From: Nocardia araoensis NBRC 100135
GTDB taxonomy: Bacteria > Actinomycetota > Actinomycetes > Mycobacteriales > Mycobacteriaceae
Direction of reading: 5' to 3'
Length of the DNA stretch: 64,000 bases
Assembly (NCBI RefSeq): GCF_000308435.1
Contig: NZ_BAFR01000170.1
Location: 23,583-87,582, forward strand
Below, in pieces: positions 26,278 to 34,871 of the stretch. Position 1 is the stretch's first letter. Every line of letters begins with the position of its first letter. The notes beneath the pieces are model-generated. The model was not told the origin of the DNA, searched no databases, and saw nothing but the letters and a program-made list of their open reading frames with translations. A program made the position numbers and the translations under genes.

Positions 26278-26946
26278 ATGGGCCAGCAGCACGCGACGGC
26301 ATCCGTTCACCGGTCCGGTTTCGCCGAGCGGCATCGGGCGGCACGCGAAGCCGTGCTCACGTCGCAACGCGGCAGGCTGGTCGAGGCGATGGTGGAGTCC
26401 GTCGACAACAAGGGCTACCCCGCCACCACCCTCACCGATATCGTTGCCAGAGCCAGAGTCTCGCGAACGACCTTCTACGACCATTTCGCGAACAAAGAGG
26501 AGTGCTTCGCCGAGGCGGTGCACACCGGCGTCGACATCATGGCGACCAGGATCGCCGACGAACTGGCCCAGCTGCCGCCGGACGCCGACGCCTACGCGAA
26601 GATCGAATCCATCGTGGTCACCTTCTGCCAGACCGTCGCCACCGAGCCGGATTTCGCCCGGCTGGTGCTCGTGGAGTCGTTCAAGGTGAACCAGGACGCC
26701 GTCGGCTACCGCGACCTGGCGGTGGACCGCTTCGCCCAGTTGTACCGGGTGTTCTACGACCAGGCTCGCGCGGCGGACCCGACGCTCCCCGAACTGTCCG
26801 ACGGGCTGATCGCCCTGATCCCGGACGCGATCGGCGAGCGGACGCGGCGGATCATCGTCTCCGACGGACCCGCGCGCGTCCCGGACATGGCGCCGCTTTT
26901 CGTCCAGTTCGTCATGAGCGCCCTGGGGCTGTCGGTTCCCTCCTGA
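26278..26946 (+). CDS. TetR-family regulator
   Basis: A 222-residue regulator with a helix-turn-helix at about residues 28-75 (MVESVDNKGYPATTLTDIV split, then RVSRTTFYDHFANKEECF). The TTFY.HF.NKEECF signature is common in actinobacterial lipid-related TetRs. The ATG at 26278 has AGAGAGG upstream; the longer frame from 26164 is not needed. No divergent partner; target unknown. Confidence 0.82.
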   Translation: MGQQHATASVHRSGFAERHRAAREAVLTSQRGRLVEAMVESVDNKGYPATTLTDIVARARVSRTTFYDHFANKEECFAEAVHTGVDIMATRIADELAQLPPDADAYAKIESIVVTFCQTVATEPDFARLVLVESFKVNQDAVGYRDLAVDRFAQLYRVFYDQARAADPTLPELSDGLIALIPDAIGERTRRIIVSDGPARVPDMAPLFVQFVMSALGLSVPS

Positions 26947-26951
26947 ACGCG

Positions 26952-26972
26952 GCCCGGTGACTGTCACCGGGC
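26952..26972. terminator. bidirectional terminator hairpin
   Basis: Perfect GCCCGGTGAC-T-GTCACCGGGC inverted repeat between the convergent tetR and the lyase gene. Confidence 0.65.
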
Positions 26973-26994
26973 GCGTCATCGCTTTCCGCCCGTC

Positions 26995-27759
26995 TCACTT
27001 CCAGCGGTCGAGCAGGGTATTGATCTCCTTGGTCAGCGCGGCCTGCAGGAACGGGCCGAAGGTGATCCGCGCTACGCCCTGGTCGGCGAGGGCGGCCTTG
27101 TCGGCCTGATCCGGGAGGACGGTGGCGCTGATCGGCAGCGGCAGCTCACCGGTCAGGCGGCGCATGTCGGCCTCGGCGTGGCGGCCCACCGGGAACAGCA
27201 CGTCGGCGCCCGCCTCGGCGGCCAGCTTCAGCCGCTCGATGGCGCGGTCCACGCGGTCGGCCTCGTCCCCGTCCTGGCGCAGGAACAGATCGGTGCGCGC
27301 GTTGATCACCACGTGCACCCCCGCCGCGTCGGCGGCCTTGCGGAGCCCGTGCACGAGGTCGGCGTGTTCCTGGCCGGTGCGCAGGCGCCTGCCCTCGCTG
27401 TGCACGGTGTCCTCGATGTTCAGTCCGATCGCCCCCGCCGCGAGCAGGCCCTCGACCAGCCGTGCCGGCTCCTGCCCGTAGCCCGACTCGATGTCCACCG
27501 ACACCGGGACATCCACCGCCGCCGTGATCTGCCGTACCCGGGTCAGCGACTCGTCGAACGTCATCCCTTCCCCGTCCGAGCGGCCGATCGAATCGGCCAG
27601 CGGATGACTGCCCACTGTCAAGGCCGGAAAGCCCGCCGCGACGGCGACTTTCGCGGACCAGGCATCCCACACCGTCGGGAAGACGCCCGGATCACCCGGC
27701 ACGTGCAACCCGAGAAACGTCGTGGCTTTGCTCTCCAGAGAAGTCATACCGATGATCAT
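26995..27759 (-). CDS. isocitrate lyase/PEP mutase superfamily protein
   Basis: A 254-residue TIM-barrel protein of the ICL/PEP mutase superfamily (carboxyphosphoenolpyruvate phosphonomutase / oxaloacetate decarboxylase-like). Seen: VWDAWSAKVAVAAGFPALTVGS, split between strands, SVDIESGYG near residue 90 and GLNIEDTVHSEG near 115 with metal-binding acids. It lacks the KKCGH-type loop of true isocitrate lyase, so a C-C bond lyase or decarboxylase is more likely. Start ATG at 27759 or 27747. Confidence 0.8.
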   Translation of the reverse strand: MIIGMTSLESKATTFLGLHVPGDPGVFPTVWDAWSAKVAVAAGFPALTVGSHPLADSIGRSDGEGMTFDESLTRVRQITAAVDVPVSVDIESGYGQEPARLVEGLLAAGAIGLNIEDTVHSEGRRLRTGQEHADLVHGLRKAADAAGVHVVINARTDLFLRQDGDEADRVDRAIERLKLAAEAGADVLFPVGRHAEADMRRLTGELPLPISATVLPDQADKAALADQGVARITFGPFLQAALTKEINTLLDRWK

Positions 27760-27815
27760 GCCCGCCGCCCCGCTCCGGGTCGACCACCCGCGCGGAGCGA
27801 AGCGGCCGCGGGCGG

Positions 27816-28664
27816 CTAGGAGGTGCGGCGCGCGGCCAGAACCGCATCGTAGAGTTCGCGACGGGAGACGGCGTGGGCAGCGGCGACCTCGGCGCAGGCG
27901 TCCTTCAGACGCACGCCGGTCGCGGTGCGGGACTCCACGGCGTCCACCAGGTCCGCGGGGTCGGTGGCGGGGGGCTGGGCGCCCGCGAGCACCACGGTGA
28001 TCTCGCCGCGTGCGCCCTCGACAGCCCACTCGGCCAGTTCGGCCAGGGTCCCCCGGATCACTTCCTCGTAGGTCTTGGTCAGCTCCCGGCAGACGGCGGC
28101 GCGGCGATCCGGGCCGAGCACCTCGACCGCGTCGGCCAGGCAGTCGGCGAGCCGGTGCGGCGCCTCGAAGAAGACACAGGCGCGCGGTTCGGTGATCAAG
28201 GTGCGCAACCACTCCCGGCGCTGACCGGATTTGCGCGGCGGGAATCCGTCGAAGCAGAACCGTTCGACCGGCAAGGCCGACAGCGCCAGCGCCGTGGTCA
28301 CCGCCGACGGACCGGGCAGGCAGGTCACCGGCAGGTCCCGCTCGACGCACGCCGCCACCATGCGATAGCCGGGATCGCTCACCGACGGCATGCCCGCGTC
28401 GGTCACCAGCAGCACCGTGCGGCCGTCGGCGATCTCGTCGAGCAGCATCGGGATCCTGGCGGTCTCGACGTGGTCGTAGAAACTGACCACCCGGCCGGAG
28501 ATCTCGACGCCGAGCGCCTTGGCCAGCGATCTGGTGCGGCGGGTGTCCTCGGCGGCGACGACATCGGCCGTCGCCAGCGCCTCGCGCAGCCGCTGCGAGG
28601 CGTCACCGACATCACCCATCGGCGTCGCCGCGAGCACCAGCCCGCCCGCCGTCTCGTCAGCCAC
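27816..28664 (-). CDS. rsmI: 16S rRNA 2'-O-ribose C1402 methyltransferase
   Basis: A 282-residue SAM-dependent enzyme of the tetrapyrrole methylase fold. Family pattern: LVLAATPMGDVGDASQR near residue 8, EDTRRT near 37, LVTDAGMPSVSDPGYR near 85 and CLPGPSAVTTAL near 112. The first pattern has ATPMGD where most RsmI proteins have ATPIGN. The GTG at 28664 has AGGAG a few bases upstream. Divergent from pmt, as in mycobacteria (Rv1003/Rv1002c). Confidence 0.92.
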   Translation of the reverse strand: MADETAGGLVLAATPMGDVGDASQRLREALATADVVAAEDTRRTRSLAKALGVEISGRVVSFYDHVETARIPMLLDEIADGRTVLLVTDAGMPSVSDPGYRMVAACVERDLPVTCLPGPSAVTTALALSALPVERFCFDGFPPRKSGQRREWLRTLITEPRACVFFEAPHRLADCLADAVEVLGPDRRAAVCRELTKTYEEVIRGTLAELAEWAVEGARGEITVVLAGAQPPATDPADLVDAVESRTATGVRLKDACAEVAAAHAVSRRELYDAVLAARRTS

Positions 28665-28846
28665 CGCACTCCTGTCCGCATCATGTATCCGGCGACAACC
28701 GCCCACCCGCAGCCTATCCACCGCCACCACCGGCCCCAGCAGACACCGGCGCAACGAGGTTCGGCAGCCTTCATGACGGAAACCCCGAACCCCCCAACTG
28801 GTACGGCCTGAAGACCCGGAGAGGCGGAGGAGCATACGATCGGGGC

Positions 28847-30472
28847 GTGACCCAGGTGACCGACCAGCGCGCGACCGCACGGTTCGGAACCGTGCCCTCC
28901 TGGTCGAGCCCTGGACCGCTGCGGCCGCCGCCCGACTTCGGGCCGACCGACCGCGCGCGCGGCTGGCTGGTGACGGCATTCCTCACCGCGATCGCGGCGG
29001 TGACGCGCTTCACCATGCTCAACTACCCGACCGACGCGGGCACCCCCGTGTTCGACGAGAAGCACTACGCCCCGCAGGCCTGGCAGATGCTCACCGGCGG
29101 CTGGGTGGAGGACAACCCCGGCTACGGGCTGGTGGTGCATCCCCCCGTCGGCAAGCAGTTCATCGCGATCGGCGAGGCGATGTTCGGCTACAACGGCTGG
29201 GGTTGGCGCTTCACCGCCGCGCTCGCCGGAACGGTGTTGGTACTGCTGGTGATCCGGATCACCCGGCGGATGACGCGCTCCACCCTGATCGGCGCGATCG
29301 CGGGCATCCTTCTGATCGCCGACGGGCTGACCTTCGTCTCCTCGCGCATCGGCATGCTCGACATCTTCATGGCGCTGTTCGTCACCGCCGCCTTCGGCTG
29401 CCTGATCGTCGACCGCGACGAGGTGCGCGCCCGGATCGCGCGCGCCGACGCGGAAGGCCGGATCGGCGTGACGGACTGGGGACCGCGCCTCGGGGTGCGC
29501 TGGTGGCGCTTCGGCGCCGGCGTGCTGCTCGGGCTGGCCTGCGGAACCAAATGGTCCGGCATCTACTTCATCGCCGCCTTCGGCCTGATGAGCGTCTACT
29601 TCGACCTCTCGGCGCGGCGGCTATACGGGGTGCGCCGTCCGTGGCTGGGAGTGGCGCTGCGCGACATCGGCCCCGCGCTGTACGCGCTGGTGCTCATCCC
29701 CCTCGGCGTCTACCTGGCCAGTTACTGGGCCTGGTTCACGAGCGAGACCGGCGTGTACCGGTACATGCCGGGCAATCCGTCCGCGCCGACGGACCCGATC
29801 GGCACCGGAGGATTCTGGTCGCATGTGGTGCCCGGCGCGCTGCGTTCGCTCTGGTACTTCAACGCCAGATCGCTGGAATTCCACACGGAGCTGACCAATT
29901 CGGCCGGCAACCATCACCCTTGGGAATCCAAGCCGTGGACCTGGCCCATGGGCCTGCGCCCGATGCTGTACTACTACGCCGACAGCGGCGTCACCGGTTG
30001 CGGGCAGACCCAGTGCGTGAAGGCCGTGATGCTGATCGGGACGCCCGCCATCTGGTGGGTAGCCTTCCCGGTGCTGGCCTGGATGCTGTGGCGCGCCGTG
30101 GTCCGTCGCGACTGGCGCCACGGCGCGGTGCTGGTCGGCTACGGCGCCGCGCTGCTGCCCTGGTTCGCCACCCTCGACCGGCAGATGTACTACTTCTACG
30201 CCGTCCCGATGGCCCCGTTCCTGGCGATGGGCGTGGCGCTGACGCTCGGCGACGTGCTGGGCCCGGCGCGTCCGAGCACCATCCCGCGCAGCCCCGCGGG
30301 GACCTATCTGCCCGCACCGCCGAACGAACGGCGCAGCCTCGGGCTACTCGCGGTCTGCCTCTACCTGGGCCTGGTGATCGCCAACTTCATCTGGCTCTGG
30401 CCGATTCTCACCGCGCTGCCGATCACTCCGGGCAACTGGCACGACCATCTCTGGCTGCCCAGCTGGCGCTGA
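28847..30472 (+). CDS. pmt: protein O-mannosyltransferase
   Basis: A 541-residue polytopic GT39-type membrane enzyme that moves mannose from polyprenyl-phosphomannose to Ser/Thr of exported proteins. The conserved acidic loop is PVFDEKHYAPQAW near residue 68 (catalytic DE). About ten or more hydrophobic helices follow. The GTG at 28847 is the first codon. Coupled to Sec export in actinobacteria. It converges on gntR with 7 bp between stops. Confidence 0.92.
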   Translation: MTQVTDQRATARFGTVPSWSSPGPLRPPPDFGPTDRARGWLVTAFLTAIAAVTRFTMLNYPTDAGTPVFDEKHYAPQAWQMLTGGWVEDNPGYGLVVHPPVGKQFIAIGEAMFGYNGWGWRFTAALAGTVLVLLVIRITRRMTRSTLIGAIAGILLIADGLTFVSSRIGMLDIFMALFVTAAFGCLIVDRDEVRARIARADAEGRIGVTDWGPRLGVRWWRFGAGVLLGLACGTKWSGIYFIAAFGLMSVYFDLSARRLYGVRRPWLGVALRDIGPALYALVLIPLGVYLASYWAWFTSETGVYRYMPGNPSAPTDPIGTGGFWSHVVPGALRSLWYFNARSLEFHTELTNSAGNHHPWESKPWTWPMGLRPMLYYYADSGVTGCGQTQCVKAVMLIGTPAIWWVAFPVLAWMLWRAVVRRDWRHGAVLVGYGAALLPWFATLDRQMYYFYAVPMAPFLAMGVALTLGDVLGPARPSTIPRSPAGTYLPAPPNERRSLGLLAVCLYLGLVIANFIWLWPILTALPITPGNWHDHLWLPSWR

Positions 30473-30479
30473 GAGCACG

Positions 30480-30839
30480 TCAACTTTCCAAGGCTGCCTG
30501 CACATATCGGAGGGCGGTCGCGTCGTCCAGACCCAATCTGCGCACGGTCGCGACGTAGGCGGTGGCCGCGCGGCCCGCCACGTCGCGGGTCGGATCGCCG
30601 GACGAAGCGATGAAGGAGCCTTGCCTGCCCCGGGTTTCGACCACCCCGTCGGCCTCCAGCTCGCGGTAGGCGCGCGCCACCGTGTTGGGGGCGAGGCCGA
30701 GTTGGGCGGCGAGGGCGCGGACGGTCGGGATCTTGGTTCCTGCGGTCAGCTCGCCGGAGCGCACCTGGGCGATGATGCCGAGGCGTAGCTGCTCGTAGGG
30801 CGGCACAGTCGAGTCGTGCGAGACCGTGATGGTGAACAT
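30480..30839 (-). CDS. GntR-family regulator, YtrA subfamily
   Basis: A 119-residue regulator made of a winged helix (PPYEQLRLGIIAQVRSGEL and GTKIPTVRALAAQLG, then PNTVARAYRELEADG) and only a short helical tail, the layout of the YtrA branch. It starts 8 bp after the arcA stop, so it is likely co-transcribed with arcA. The target is unknown; YtrA members often control nearby transport or stress genes. Confidence 0.85.
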   Translation of the reverse strand: MFTITVSHDSTVPPYEQLRLGIIAQVRSGELTAGTKIPTVRALAAQLGLAPNTVARAYRELEADGVVETRGRQGSFIASSGDPTRDVAGRAATAYVATVRRLGLDDATALRYVQAALES

Positions 30840-30847
30840 GCCCGCGC

Positions 30848-32104
30848 TCACAGCTCGTCGCGGGACAGCGGACAGGACAGGCAGCGCGGGCCGCCGCGGC
30901 CGGAGCCCAGTTCGGAGCCGGGGATGCGCAGCACCTCGATGCCTTCGTCCTCCAGCCTGGCGTTGGTCATCTCGTTGCGCTCGTAGGCGACGACGACGCC
31001 GGGAGCGAGCGCGAGGGTGTTGTTGCCGTCGTCCCACTGCTCCCGTTCGGCGGTGACGCCGTCCAGCCCCGTGTCGATCACCCGGAGCTTGCCGATGCCC
31101 ATCGCCTCGGCGGCCGCGGGCAGGAACGGATCGGGGCCGCTGATGCCGACCCGGCCGCTGCCGAGCCGTCCGCCGTAGTCGTCCTCCTTGCGGATGGTGA
31201 AGGCGCACAGCGATTCGCGCACCGCCGGATACATCACCACGGCGTCCGCGTCGACCATGGTGCACACCGTGTCCAGGTGCATGGTCGCGCGGGTCTGCGC
31301 GATCGGCACCACCAGCACGGTGTGGGCGAGGTCGTCGTCGAACAGGCTGCGCGCCAGGGCTTCCGCGCCCGCGGGCGAGGTGCGCTCGCCGACGCCCACC
31401 GCGACCACGCCCTCCGACAGCAGCAGCACGTCACCCCCTTCGATCGGGGCGGTGTGCGATTCGTACGCCCGGCGCACCCCGAGGAAACGGGGATGGAAGG
31501 CGTAGATGAGATCGGTCAGCGAGGTCTCCCGGCCGCGGGCGGGCAGTGCGAGGGAGGTGATCGCGACGCGCGGACCGACCCAGAACGAGGAATCCCTGGT
31601 GAACAGCAGATTGGGCAGCGGATCGATGACGAAGTCGCCGCCGTGGTGCATGCGGCGTACCAGCGATGTGGCGTCGGGCCCGAACGGCAATTCGTCGAAG
31701 GTCATCCCCGCCATCAGGATGTCGGCCAGTTCCCCGGCGGGCACGCCGCGCAGGAAGGCGGCCAGTTCGTCGGCCAGCGTATGCCCGAGCCTGCGCGCGT
31801 CGACCGCGGCCGAGATGCCCTGGATACGGGCGGCGCCGCTGACCTGGATGGTCTCGGCGAGCAGGTCCGACAGCAACAGCACCTCGGTGCCGCGGCTGCG
31901 CAGGACCTCGGCGAACGTGTCGTGTTCCTGCTGCGCGCGCTCCACCCACGGGATACCGTCGAACAGCAGCTGGTCGTTGTTGCGCGGAGTGAGCCTGCGC
32001 AGCTCGTTGCCCGGCCGGTGCAGCAGCACCGTACGCAGCGCGCCGACTTCGGACGTCACGGCCAAACGCGCACCCTCCCGCGCGGACACAGCATCTGCTC
32101 CCAT
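30848..32104 (-). CDS. arcA: arginine deiminase
   Basis: A 418-residue enzyme hydrolysing arginine to citrulline and ammonia. Signatures: LLHRPGNELRRLTP at the N-terminus, NLLFTRDSSFWVG near residue 160, the catalytic His/Glu region TMHLDTVC (about 265) and the C-terminal catalytic Cys in GGPRCLSCPL. The ATG at 32104 lacks a clear ribosome site. arcA next to rsmI/pmt matches Rv1001. No carbamate kinase or ornithine carbamoyltransferase is adjacent, so a full energy-yielding pathway is not encoded here. Confidence 0.93.
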   Translation of the reverse strand: MGADAVSAREGARLAVTSEVGALRTVLLHRPGNELRRLTPRNNDQLLFDGIPWVERAQQEHDTFAEVLRSRGTEVLLLSDLLAETIQVSGAARIQGISAAVDARRLGHTLADELAAFLRGVPAGELADILMAGMTFDELPFGPDATSLVRRMHHGGDFVIDPLPNLLFTRDSSFWVGPRVAITSLALPARGRETSLTDLIYAFHPRFLGVRRAYESHTAPIEGGDVLLLSEGVVAVGVGERTSPAGAEALARSLFDDDLAHTVLVVPIAQTRATMHLDTVCTMVDADAVVMYPAVRESLCAFTIRKEDDYGGRLGSGRVGISGPDPFLPAAAEAMGIGKLRVIDTGLDGVTAEREQWDDGNNTLALAPGVVVAYERNEMTNARLEDEGIEVLRIPGSELGSGRGGPRCLSCPLSRDEL

Positions 32105-32203
32105 GATCGAACCGTAGTGCGCCGCGGCCGGAAGAGCACGGTAAACCCGGCTTCTCGTATGGATCGCTTCGCGACTGGCGAATCCGGTCCCAGCACACCC
32201 TAA

Positions 32204-32221
32204 CCTCAAGTATTGTTGAGG
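32204..32221. promoter_or_regulatory. SoxR box
   Basis: CCTCAAGTATTGTTGAGG, an 18-bp inverted repeat of the SoxR-binding form (CCTCAA...TTGAGG), 18 bp upstream of the soxR ribosome site/start. It suggests autoregulation. Confidence 0.8.
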
Positions 32222-32239
32222 TGATTGGGAGGAGCGTGC

Positions 32240-32728
32240 ATGTCGACAGCAGCCGATTGGCGGGCGAAAGAGCTGACTCCGGGCCAGCTCTCCGAGCGTA
32301 GTGGAGTCGCGGTCTCCGCGTTGCACTTCTACGAACGCGAGGGGCTCATCACGAGCAGACGCACCAGCGGGAATCAGCGCAGATATGCCCGCGAGACCTT
32401 GCGCCGCGTGGCGTTCATCCGCATCTCCCAGCGTGTCGGCATACCGCTGAGCGAGATCAGGGCGGCGCTGGATCAACTGCCGGAGGGCCGCACGCCCACC
32501 CGGCGCGACTGGGAGACCCTGTCCACCGCTTGGCGCGCCGACCTCGACGACCGGATCACCCAGCTGATCCGGTTGCGCGACAGCCTCACCGGCTGCATCG
32601 GCTGCGGCTGCCTGTCCCTCGGCACCTGCCGCCTGGTCAACGAGCACGACCGGCTCGGCGCCGAAGGTCCCGGCGCGCGCGTGCTCGACGTGCAGCTCAA
32701 CTGCCCGTCGAAGCCAGCAGCCTGCTGA
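32240..32728 (+). CDS. soxR: redox-sensing MerR-family activator SoxR
   Basis: A 162-residue MerR-type regulator: winged helix (LSERSGVAVSALHFYEREGL), dimerisation helix, then the iron-sulfur motif CIGCGCLSLGTC, the C-x2-C-x-C-x5-C arrangement that holds the [2Fe-2S] cluster in SoxR. In actinomycetes SoxR responds mostly to redox-cycling metabolites. The ATG at 32240 has GGGAGGAG upstream. Its 3' end overlaps the convergent SDR gene by 32 bp. Confidence 0.92.
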   Translation: MSTAADWRAKELTPGQLSERSGVAVSALHFYEREGLITSRRTSGNQRRYARETLRRVAFIRISQRVGIPLSEIRAALDQLPEGRTPTRRDWETLSTAWRADLDDRITQLIRLRDSLTGCIGCGCLSLGTCRLVNEHDRLGAEGPGARVLDVQLNCPSKPAAC

Positions 32729-33536
32729 ACCGCGCGCTGGTACGCCGCATCGCGAACTCGTAGGGAAGGGCGAACTTGCGCTTCCACCAGTAACCGAAGC
32801 GGATGTCGAACGAGCTGTAGATCAGGAATCGGTCGCGTTCGATCCCGCGCAGGATCGCCGTCGCCACCCGCTCCGGCGGCACCGCGTGCTCGGTGAACGC
32901 CGCGGTGAGCCGCTTGATCTTCGGGTCCTCTTTGTTCACGCCGACCAGCTCGACGCTGTGCACCAGCGGAGTGTTCACCGCGCCCGGCGCCACCAGATGC
33001 ACCGTGATGCCGTGTTGCGCCAGATCCACCCGCAAGACCTCGGACACGCCGCGAATGCCGTATTTGCCCGCGCTGTAAGCCGCGTGCCAGGGCAGCGCGA
33101 GCAGGCCCGCCGCCGACGACACGTTCACCAGCGCACCGCCCTTGCCCGCGCGCACCATGGGCGGCACGAAAGTCTCGATGACGTGGATCGGCCCCATCAG
33201 GTTGACCTCCACCATGCGCCGCCAGTGCTTGTGCTCCAGGTTCTCCACAGTCCCCCACACCGAAGTGCCCGCGATGTTCATGACCACGTCCAGGCTGCCG
33301 AGTTCGTCGTGCACCCGGTCGGCGAAGGCGCGCACCGCGTCGTAGTCGGTGATGTCCAGTGCTTGTGCCGCGGCGACCCGCCCGCCCGCGGCGCGGATGT
33401 CCGCCACGGTGGCGTCCAGGCCATCGGCGTTGATGTCGGTGAGCACCAGTTCCGCGCCGTCCGCGGCGGCGGCCAGCGCGGTGGCCCGTCCGATGCCGCT
33501 GGCCGCGCCCGTGACCAGAACCTTCGCATCGCGCAC
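32697..33536 (-). CDS. short-chain dehydrogenase/reductase
   Basis: A 279-residue SDR. Cofactor motif TGAASGIG (about residues 9-16), DI after strand 3 and NIAG at about 86; catalytic Ser in NVSSAAG and YSAGK. The extended C-terminus (about residues 225-279, basic and aromatic: RFGYWWKRKFALP) is longer than in classical SDRs and resembles membrane-associated SDRs acting on lipids or sterols. GTG at 33536 chosen; ATG 33587 is an alternative. Overlaps soxR convergently. Confidence 0.82.
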   Translation of the reverse strand: MRDAKVLVTGAASGIGRATALAAAADGAELVLTDINADGLDATVADIRAAGGRVAAAQALDITDYDAVRAFADRVHDELGSLDVVMNIAGTSVWGTVENLEHKHWRRMVEVNLMGPIHVIETFVPPMVRAGKGGALVNVSSAAGLLALPWHAAYSAGKYGIRGVSEVLRVDLAQHGITVHLVAPGAVNTPLVHSVELVGVNKEDPKIKRLTAAFTEHAVPPERVATAILRGIERDRFLIYSSFDIRFGYWWKRKFALPYEFAMRRTSARFSRLLASTGS

Positions 33537-33650
33537 CGTCGTTCGCCCCGCTCGTCCGCGACCTCTACCCAGCACTGCGCATCCCATCTCGAATCGCCGA
33601 ATCGGTTCTCCGCAGGGTAGTCCAGCGGACGTGCGCCGACCGGGAGGCCG

Positions 33651-34778
33651 CTAACGACCCAGAACCGCGAGCATGCCCGCGACGGCCCGCGACCAGGTGA
33701 ACTGCTCGGCGCGGCTGCGCGCGGCGCTGCGCCGACGGGCCTGCGGCATGGCCAGCACGTCGCTGACCGCCTGGGCGAACGCGGACGGATGGTCGGCGGC
33801 CACCGCGCCGCAGTCGGCGGTCACGATGTCGGCCAGCGCGGAGGACCGGCTCGCCACCACCGGCGTGCCCGCCGCGAGCGCTTCCAGCGCCGCGAGGCCG
33901 AAGGTCTCGTGCGGGCCGGGCGCCAGCGAGACGTCCGCCGTGGCGAGCAGTTTGGCGACCATCGCGCGCTCGGCGATGAAGCCGGTGAAGTGCACGGCGG
34001 GCACCCCGCCCGGCAGCGGGGCCAGCGCGCGGGCCCGCCGCCGCAACGCCTCCCGGCGCGGACCGTCCCCGGCGACGACCAACCGCGCCTCGATACCCGC
34101 CTCCCGCAACGCGCCGACCGCCTCGATGCTGCGATCCACCCGCTTCTCGACCGACAACCGGCCGCAGTGCACCAGCAGCGGATGACCCGGCACGCCCAGA
34201 TCGGCGCGCAGCCTGCGATCGCGCCGGTGCGGGTTGAACAGATCGAGGTCGACGCCGAGCGGGACCAGCTCGACGTTCTCCGCGCCGATGCGCAGGAACT
34301 CCTCGCGCGCGAAGCGGGTGGTGCACACGACGATGTCGTAGTCGGTGGCGGTGTGCCGGTTGGCCATGTCGGCGCAGCGCCGCGCCATCGGACCGGGCAG
34401 CACCTGACCCAGCAGCCGGTCGAGCCGCTCGTGCGAGATCATCACGCCCGCCACGTCGCGCCGCCGCGCCCAGCGACCGAAGCCGCGCAGCGTCAGCCGG
34501 TCGGAAACCTCGAGCACGTCGGGCCGCAATCCGTCCAGGACGTCGGCCACCCGGCGCGGATCCGCGGCACGGTAGCCGCCGGTCCACGGAATGGCCAACG
34601 CGGGCAGCGTGATTCGTACGACCCCGGTGGGCAGGATCTCCTCCGACCGGCGCGGGCCCGGCACGATCAGCACCACATCGTGTCCCGCGGCGACGTAACC
34701 CTCGCCCAGATGGTGCAGCGCCGTGCGCAACCCACCCGACCGCGGGCCGTAGAAGTTCGCAAGCTGAACTATGCGCAC
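33651..34778 (-). CDS. GT4 glycosyltransferase, MgtA-like mannosyltransferase
   Basis: A 375-residue retaining glycosyltransferase of the GT-B fold. N-terminal VQLANFYGPRSGGLRTA is the acceptor-side glycine motif; PLGVD near residue 190 and HCGRLSVEKRVDRSIEA begin the nucleotide-sugar domain; the ETFGLAALEALAAGTPVV element binds the donor. It closely resembles the GDP-mannose-dependent MgtA/PimB-like group of mycobacteria (glycolipid mannosylation), but the acceptor cannot be read from sequence. Start GTG 34778. Confidence 0.83.
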   Translation of the reverse strand: MRIVQLANFYGPRSGGLRTALHHLGEGYVAAGHDVVLIVPGPRRSEEILPTGVVRITLPALAIPWTGGYRAADPRRVADVLDGLRPDVLEVSDRLTLRGFGRWARRRDVAGVMISHERLDRLLGQVLPGPMARRCADMANRHTATDYDIVVCTTRFAREEFLRIGAENVELVPLGVDLDLFNPHRRDRRLRADLGVPGHPLLVHCGRLSVEKRVDRSIEAVGALREAGIEARLVVAGDGPRREALRRRARALAPLPGGVPAVHFTGFIAERAMVAKLLATADVSLAPGPHETFGLAALEALAAGTPVVASRSSALADIVTADCGAVAADHPSAFAQAVSDVLAMPQARRRSAARSRAEQFTWSRAVAGMLAVLGR

Positions 34779-34871
34779 GTGGCCGATCGTGCAGCGGATC
34801 GGGTTACCAGCGCCCAACGCCGTATGAACGGCCGTGAAAGAACGGGCTAACCGGCGGCGGAGGCCGTGATC